Source of the DNA: Faecalibacterium duncaniae
GTDB lineage: Bacteria > Bacillota > Clostridia > Oscillospirales > Ruminococcaceae
Direction: 5' to 3'
DNA: 64,000 nt
Assembly: GCF_010509575.1 (NCBI RefSeq)
Contig: NZ_CP048437.1
Coordinates: forward strand, 1,054,001-1,118,000
Each line of letters starts with the position of its first letter. The stretch's first letter is position 1. The notes beneath the pieces were generated by a model that made no database searches, was not told the DNA's origin, and saw only the letters and a program-made list of their open reading frames with translations. Made by a program: the position numbers and the translations under genes. Below, piece by piece: positions 60,916-64,000 of this stretch.

Positions 60916-62046
60916 ATGGATCTTCTGAACACATTCGCCAGTCTCTTTTCCAATTTTGGGAATCTGACCTGGCAGATGGTGGTGATGTGGGGCATCGGTG
61001 CGCTGCTCATCTACCTTGCCATCGCCAAAAAGATGGAGCCGAGCCTGCTGCTGCCCATGGGCTTTGGTGCCATTCTGGTCAACCTGCCCCTCTCGGGTGC
61101 CATCACGCAGGGGGATACGGTCGGCCCCATCTCTGCATTGTTTGAAGCAGGCATGTCCAACGAGCTGTTCCCACTGCTGCTCTTCATCGGCATCGGTGCC
61201 ATGATCGATTTTGGCCCGCTGCTGGAAAAGCCGTGGCTGATGCTCTTTGGTGCGGCGGCCCAGTTCGGCATCTTCTTTACCCTGTTTCTGGCGGGCTTCT
61301 TCTTTGACCTGAAGGATGCTGCCTCCATCGCTGTCATCGGTGCGGCAGACGGCCCTACCGCCATTTTCGTGGCCAACACGCTCAACTCCCAGTACCTCGG
61401 TGCCATCATGGTGGCAGCCTACAGCTACATGGCGCTGGTGCCCATCGTGCAGCCGCCCGTGATCCGGCTGCTGACCACGCAGAAGGAGCGCCGCATCCGG
61501 ATGTCCTATGAAAAGGGCAGTGTTTCCCAGCTGACCAAGATCCTGTTCCCCATCGTGGTCACGATCATTGCAGGCATGGTGGCTCCGGCCAGTGTGGCGC
61601 TGGTGGGCTTTTTGATGTTCGGCAACCTGCTGCGGGAGTGCGGGGTGCTGAATGTGCTGAGCGAGACCGCCCAGAATGTGCTGGCAAATCTTATCACCAT
61701 CGTGCTGGGCCTGACCGTTGCCGGGCAGATGACCGCCGACAAGTTCGTGCGGCCCGACACCCTGCTCATCCTTGCACTGGGTCTGGTGGCCTTCGTCTTT
61801 GACACGGCCGGCGGCGTGCTGTTTGCAAAGCTGCTGAACCTTTTCCGGCCGGAGGGCAAAAAGCTGAACCCCATGATCGGCGCGGCCGGCATCTCGGCCT
61901 TCCCCATGAGCGGCCGTGTGGTCAACAAGATGGGCCTGGAAGAGGACAACCAGAATTTCCTGCTGATGTATTCCATCAGCGTCAATGTTTCGGGACAGAT
62001 CGCGTCCGTCATTGCAGGCGGCCTGATCCTGACCCTGATGGCTTAA
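60916..62046 (+). CDS. oadB: Sodium-pumping carboxylate decarboxylase, beta subunit
   Basis: 376 residues, nine to eleven membrane helices. DGPTAIFVANTL and GAAGISAFPMSGRVV are the Na+-site and family signatures of OadB/GcdB/MmdB, the carboxybiotin decarboxylase that couples decarboxylation to Na+ export. The alpha and biotin-carrier subunits are not in the window, so the substrate (oxaloacetate, glutaconyl-CoA or methylmalonyl-CoA) is open. The ATG at 60916 follows AAGGAGG; the frame to 60859 is not used. Confidence 0.94.
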   Translation: MDLLNTFASLFSNFGNLTWQMVVMWGIGALLIYLAIAKKMEPSLLLPMGFGAILVNLPLSGAITQGDTVGPISALFEAGMSNELFPLLLFIGIGAMIDFGPLLEKPWLMLFGAAAQFGIFFTLFLAGFFFDLKDAASIAVIGAADGPTAIFVANTLNSQYLGAIMVAAYSYMALVPIVQPPVIRLLTTQKERRIRMSYEKGSVSQLTKILFPIVVTIIAGMVAPASVALVGFLMFGNLLRECGVLNVLSETAQNVLANLITIVLGLTVAGQMTADKFVRPDTLLILALGLVAFVFDTAGGVLFAKLLNLFRPEGKKLNPMIGAAGISAFPMSGRVVNKMGLEEDNQNFLLMYSISVNVSGQIASVIAGGLILTLMA

Positions 62047-62059
62047 CGGAGGTGATCGC

Positions 62060-62188
62060 ATGCTTCATCTTACTTCGTGGATGACCACGCTGCCGATGAT
62101 GCTGATCGGGATGGTCGGCATCATCCTTGTCATCGGCATCATTGTTCTGGCAGTGATGCTGCTCAACCGGCTGACGAGCCGGAAATAA
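62060..62188 (+). CDS. 42-residue membrane peptide, possible OadG-like gamma subunit
   Basis: MLHLTSWMTTLPMMLIGMVG continues IILVIGIIVLAVMLLNRLTSRK: one membrane helix and a basic C-terminal tail. The perfect Shine-Dalgarno GGAGGTGATC lies 4 bases upstream, 13 bp after oadB. OadG/MmdD gamma or delta subunits of sodium pumps are single-span proteins, usually ~80 residues with a C-terminal part, so this would be a shortened form. Confidence 0.75.
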   Translation: MLHLTSWMTTLPMMLIGMVGIILVIGIIVLAVMLLNRLTSRK

Positions 62189-62189
62189 A

Positions 62190-62232
62190 AGAAAAAGGCG
62201 ATGCAGCTGTTCAAAACTGCATCGCCTTTTTG
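62190..62232 (+). terminator. Bidirectional terminator between oadB unit and dapL
   Basis: AAAAAGGCGATGCAG-CTGTTCAAAA-CTGCATCGCCTTTTT, a perfect 15-bp stem with A- and T-runs on both sides. Confidence 0.9.
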
Positions 62233-62243
62233 CTTGTGTAAGA

Positions 62244-63431
62244 TTACAGAGCCTGGATGGCGGCCTTGATGCGCTGGGCGGCGACCTTGGTCTTTTCGGC
62301 ATCGCCGAAGGCGGTCAGGCGGAAGTAGCCCTCGCCGCACTCGCCGAAACCGACACCCGGGGTGCCGACAACGCCGCAGTTCTCCAGCAGCCAGTCGAAG
62401 AACTCCCAACTCTTCATGCCGCCGGGGCAGCGCAGCCAGATGTAGGGGCTGTTCTTGCCGCCGCAGTACCACACGCCGCACTCGTCCAGCGCGTCAGCAA
62501 TGACCTTGGCGTTCTGGCGGTAGTAATCGAGGTTGGCCTGGATCTCAGCCATGCCGCTCTCGGTGAACACGGCGGCAGCAGCGCGCTGAACGACGTAGGG
62601 CACGCCGTTGAACTTGGTGGTCTGGCGGCGCAGCCACAGCTTGTTCAGGTTCATGCCCTCGCGCTCCAGCTCGTGGGGCACGATGGTGTAGCCGCAGCGG
62701 GTGCCGGTGAAGCCTGCGATCTTGGAGAAGGAGCAGATCTCAATGGCGCACTCGCGGGCACCCTCTACCTCAAAGATGCTGCGTGCCAGAGCGGGATCGG
62801 TGATGAAGCACTCGTAGGCGGCATCGTACAGGATAACGGCGTTGTTCTTTTTGGCGTAGTCCACCCAGGCCTTGAGCTGCTCGCGGGTGTAGGCGGCACC
62901 GGTGGGGTTGTTGGGGCTGCAGATGTAGATGATGTCAGCCTTCACGCTGTCATCGGGCATCCCCAGGAAGCCGTTCTCCTGGCTGGTGCGGCTGTAAATG
63001 ATCTTGCGGCCGTCGGTCACGTTGTCGTCCACATAGGTGGGGTAAACGGGGTCCGGAACCAGAACGGTGTTGTCCACATCAAACAGGCCCAGCACATTGG
63101 CCAGGTCGCTCTTGGCACCGTCGGAGATAAAGATCTCATCCTCAGCCAGCTGGGTGCCGCGGCCTGCGTAGTAGCCCTGAATGGCCTGCTTCAGGAACGG
63201 ATAGCCCTGCTCGGGGCCGTAGCCGTGGAAGCCCTCCTTGGTGCCCATCTCAGCGGCGGCATCCTGCATGGCGGTGACCACGCACTTTGCCAGAGGCTGG
63301 GTCACATCGCCGATGCCCAGGCGGATGATCTCCTTTTCGGGGTGTGCTTCCTGATAGGCGGCCACCTTGTGGGCAATGTCCACGAACAGGTAGCTTGCCT
63401 TCAGCTCGCCGTAATGGTGATTCATTTTCAT
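62244..63431 (-). CDS. dapL: LL-diaminopimelate aminotransferase
   Basis: 395 residues. GDVTQPLAKCVVTAM, SDGAKSDLANVLGLFD, SPNNPTGAAYTREQL and the PLP lysine in CSFSKIAGFTGTRCG mark DapL, which converts tetrahydrodipicolinate directly to LL-DAP for lysine and peptidoglycan. It replaces the DapC/D/E steps. The second Met (63425) is an alternative start; GAGGGAA precedes both. dapF lies next to it upstream. Confidence 0.96.
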   Translation of the reverse strand: MKMNHHYGELKASYLFVDIAHKVAAYQEAHPEKEIIRLGIGDVTQPLAKCVVTAMQDAAAEMGTKEGFHGYGPEQGYPFLKQAIQGYYAGRGTQLAEDEIFISDGAKSDLANVLGLFDVDNTVLVPDPVYPTYVDDNVTDGRKIIYSRTSQENGFLGMPDDSVKADIIYICSPNNPTGAAYTREQLKAWVDYAKKNNAVILYDAAYECFITDPALARSIFEVEGARECAIEICSFSKIAGFTGTRCGYTIVPHELEREGMNLNKLWLRRQTTKFNGVPYVVQRAAAAVFTESGMAEIQANLDYYRQNAKVIADALDECGVWYCGGKNSPYIWLRCPGGMKSWEFFDWLLENCGVVGTPGVGFGECGEGYFRLTAFGDAEKTKVAAQRIKAAIQAL

Positions 63432-63460
63432 AAGTTGTTCCCTCGCTTTATATGATTGCC

Positions 63461-63601
63461 CGCCCTCTCAGGCCGCTTCGCGTCCAGCTCTCCCAAAGGG
63501 AGAGCCGATGCAGCGTCTACGCCAGCAGAAGCTGACCGTTGAGCCGCAATTGCCTCTCCCTTTGGGAGAGGTGGCATTGCAAAGCAATGACGGAGAGGGC
63601 G
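63461..63601. repeat. Palindromic repeat element copy 13 between dapF and dapL
   Basis: 141 bp: CGCCCTCTCAGGCCGC, CTCTCCCAAAGGGAGAG, a ~55-bp centre, CCTCTCCCTTTGGGAGAGG, TGGCATTGCAAAGCAATGACGGAGAGGGCG. It begins 6 bp after the dapF stop on the minus strand. Confidence 0.85.
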
Positions 63602-63607
63602 AGGATG

Positions 63608-64000
63608 TTAAACTTCCGCAACTCCCTCGTACACCGTGACAGCGCTGCCGGTCATCAGCAGCTGCCTGCCGGGCAGTACCCGGATGACCAGCTCACCGCC
63701 GCGCAGCTGCACATGGATATCCTGCCCGGCGGGGCAGATGCCCAGCTCGGTCAGAGCCGCCACGGTGGCACAGGTGCCGGTGCCGCAGGCCCAGGTCTCG
63801 CCGCTGCCGCGTTCCCACACCCGCATCTTCAGGTGGGCGGCATCCACCACCTGCACGAACTCGGTGTTGATGCGCTCCGGGAAGTTGGCATGATGCTCGA
63901 ACGCCGGGCCGATGGCTTCCAGCTTCAGGCTGTCCACATCCTCCACCACGGTCACGCAGTGGGGGTTGCCCACGCTGATGCAGGTCACCTTCCACACTTT
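63608..64000 (-). CDS. dapF: Diaminopimelate epimerase, C-terminal part (truncated by window edge)
   Basis: The ~131 visible residues hold SVGNPHCVTVVEDV, GPAFEHHANFPERINTEFV and the catalytic-cysteine segment ERGSGETWACGTGTCATVAAL, typical of the second half of DapF, which interconverts LL- and meso-DAP. The frame is open to the window end, so the N-terminal half and the first catalytic Cys lie outside. A GTG at 63997 is in frame but is not the start. Confidence 0.93.
   Translation of the reverse strand, partial: KVWKVTCISVGNPHCVTVVEDVDSLKLEAIGPAFEHHANFPERINTEFVQVVDAAHLKMRVWERGSGETWACGTGTCATVAALTELGICPAGQDIHVQLRGGELVIRVLPGRQLLMTGSAVTVYEGVAEV

Overview
The window is GC-rich DNA from a low-GC-lineage (Firmicutes/Oscillospiraceae) anaerobe and almost certainly comes from Faecalibacterium. 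The strongest pointer is a 135-residue protein at 14801-15208 that I recognise as MAM, the 'microbial anti-inflammatory molecule' of F. prausnitzii, beside its peptidase-containing ABC exporter. No rRNA, complete prophage, plasmid gene or CRISPR array is visible. Gene order is compact, Shine-Dalgarno sequences are strong, and many promoters have 17-bp spacers.

Layout. 1-3182: end of an S1-domain RNA-binding protein, an RlmL-type RNA methyltransferase and two uncharacterised proteins. 3183-5470: glmS behind a glmS ribozyme. 5537-7126: a tRNA neighbourhood (Thr, Tyr, Ala) with copied tRNA 3' ends, a degenerate tRNA-Trp-like sequence and two small foreign-looking genes. 7272-8030: thiamine transporter thiT under a TPP riboswitch. 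8146-11274: a sporulation block (spoIIID; spoIIGA-sigE-sigG). 11784-20617: tRNA-Asn, the MAM export locus, a DUF559 gene nested inside a repeat element, an HlyD-type adaptor and an Ig-like (BIG2) surface protein, then an SPFH/ribbon-helix-helix pair. 20752-24092: apbE, aroF, ybaK. 24323-37036: a long purine operon (purE-F-M-N-IMP cyclohydrolase-AICAR transformylase-D-L-B) preceded by a structured leader with a terminator. 37232-44913: rsuA, a CdaR/PucR regulator, ftsEX with an M23 peptidase, a 35-residue membrane peptide, an S41 protease and rsmA. 45366-53517: an oligopeptide ABC transporter (oppABCDF) with a second, convergent oppA. 53877-64000: a ribosome-protection-type GTPase fused to a NYN nuclease domain, nnrD, a sirtuin, a hydroxyacid dehydrogenase, an aldose epimerase, a sodium-pump decarboxylase beta subunit with a tiny membrane partner, dapL and the end of dapF.

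The feature that links the regions is a family of palindromic repeats (at least 13 copies, about 40 to 690 bp). Each has imperfect terminal inverted repeats of the AAACCTCTCAGTC / GACGGAGAGGTTT type and inner palindromes such as CTCCCCTAGTAGGGGAG. Most copies sit immediately downstream of a stop codon, and two supply the stop codon itself. One copy (15398-16083) carries a DUF559 nuclease-like gene exactly where an otherwise similar copy (11368-11608) has only a few bases. This suggests a small nuclease-bearing mobile element with MITE-like derivatives, and it is my best candidate for an undescribed system here. Other points worth checking are the structured purE leader, the MAM export locus with its long hairpin leader, the tRNA-end duplications, and a 20-bp inverted repeat that buries the sirtuin ribosome-binding site.
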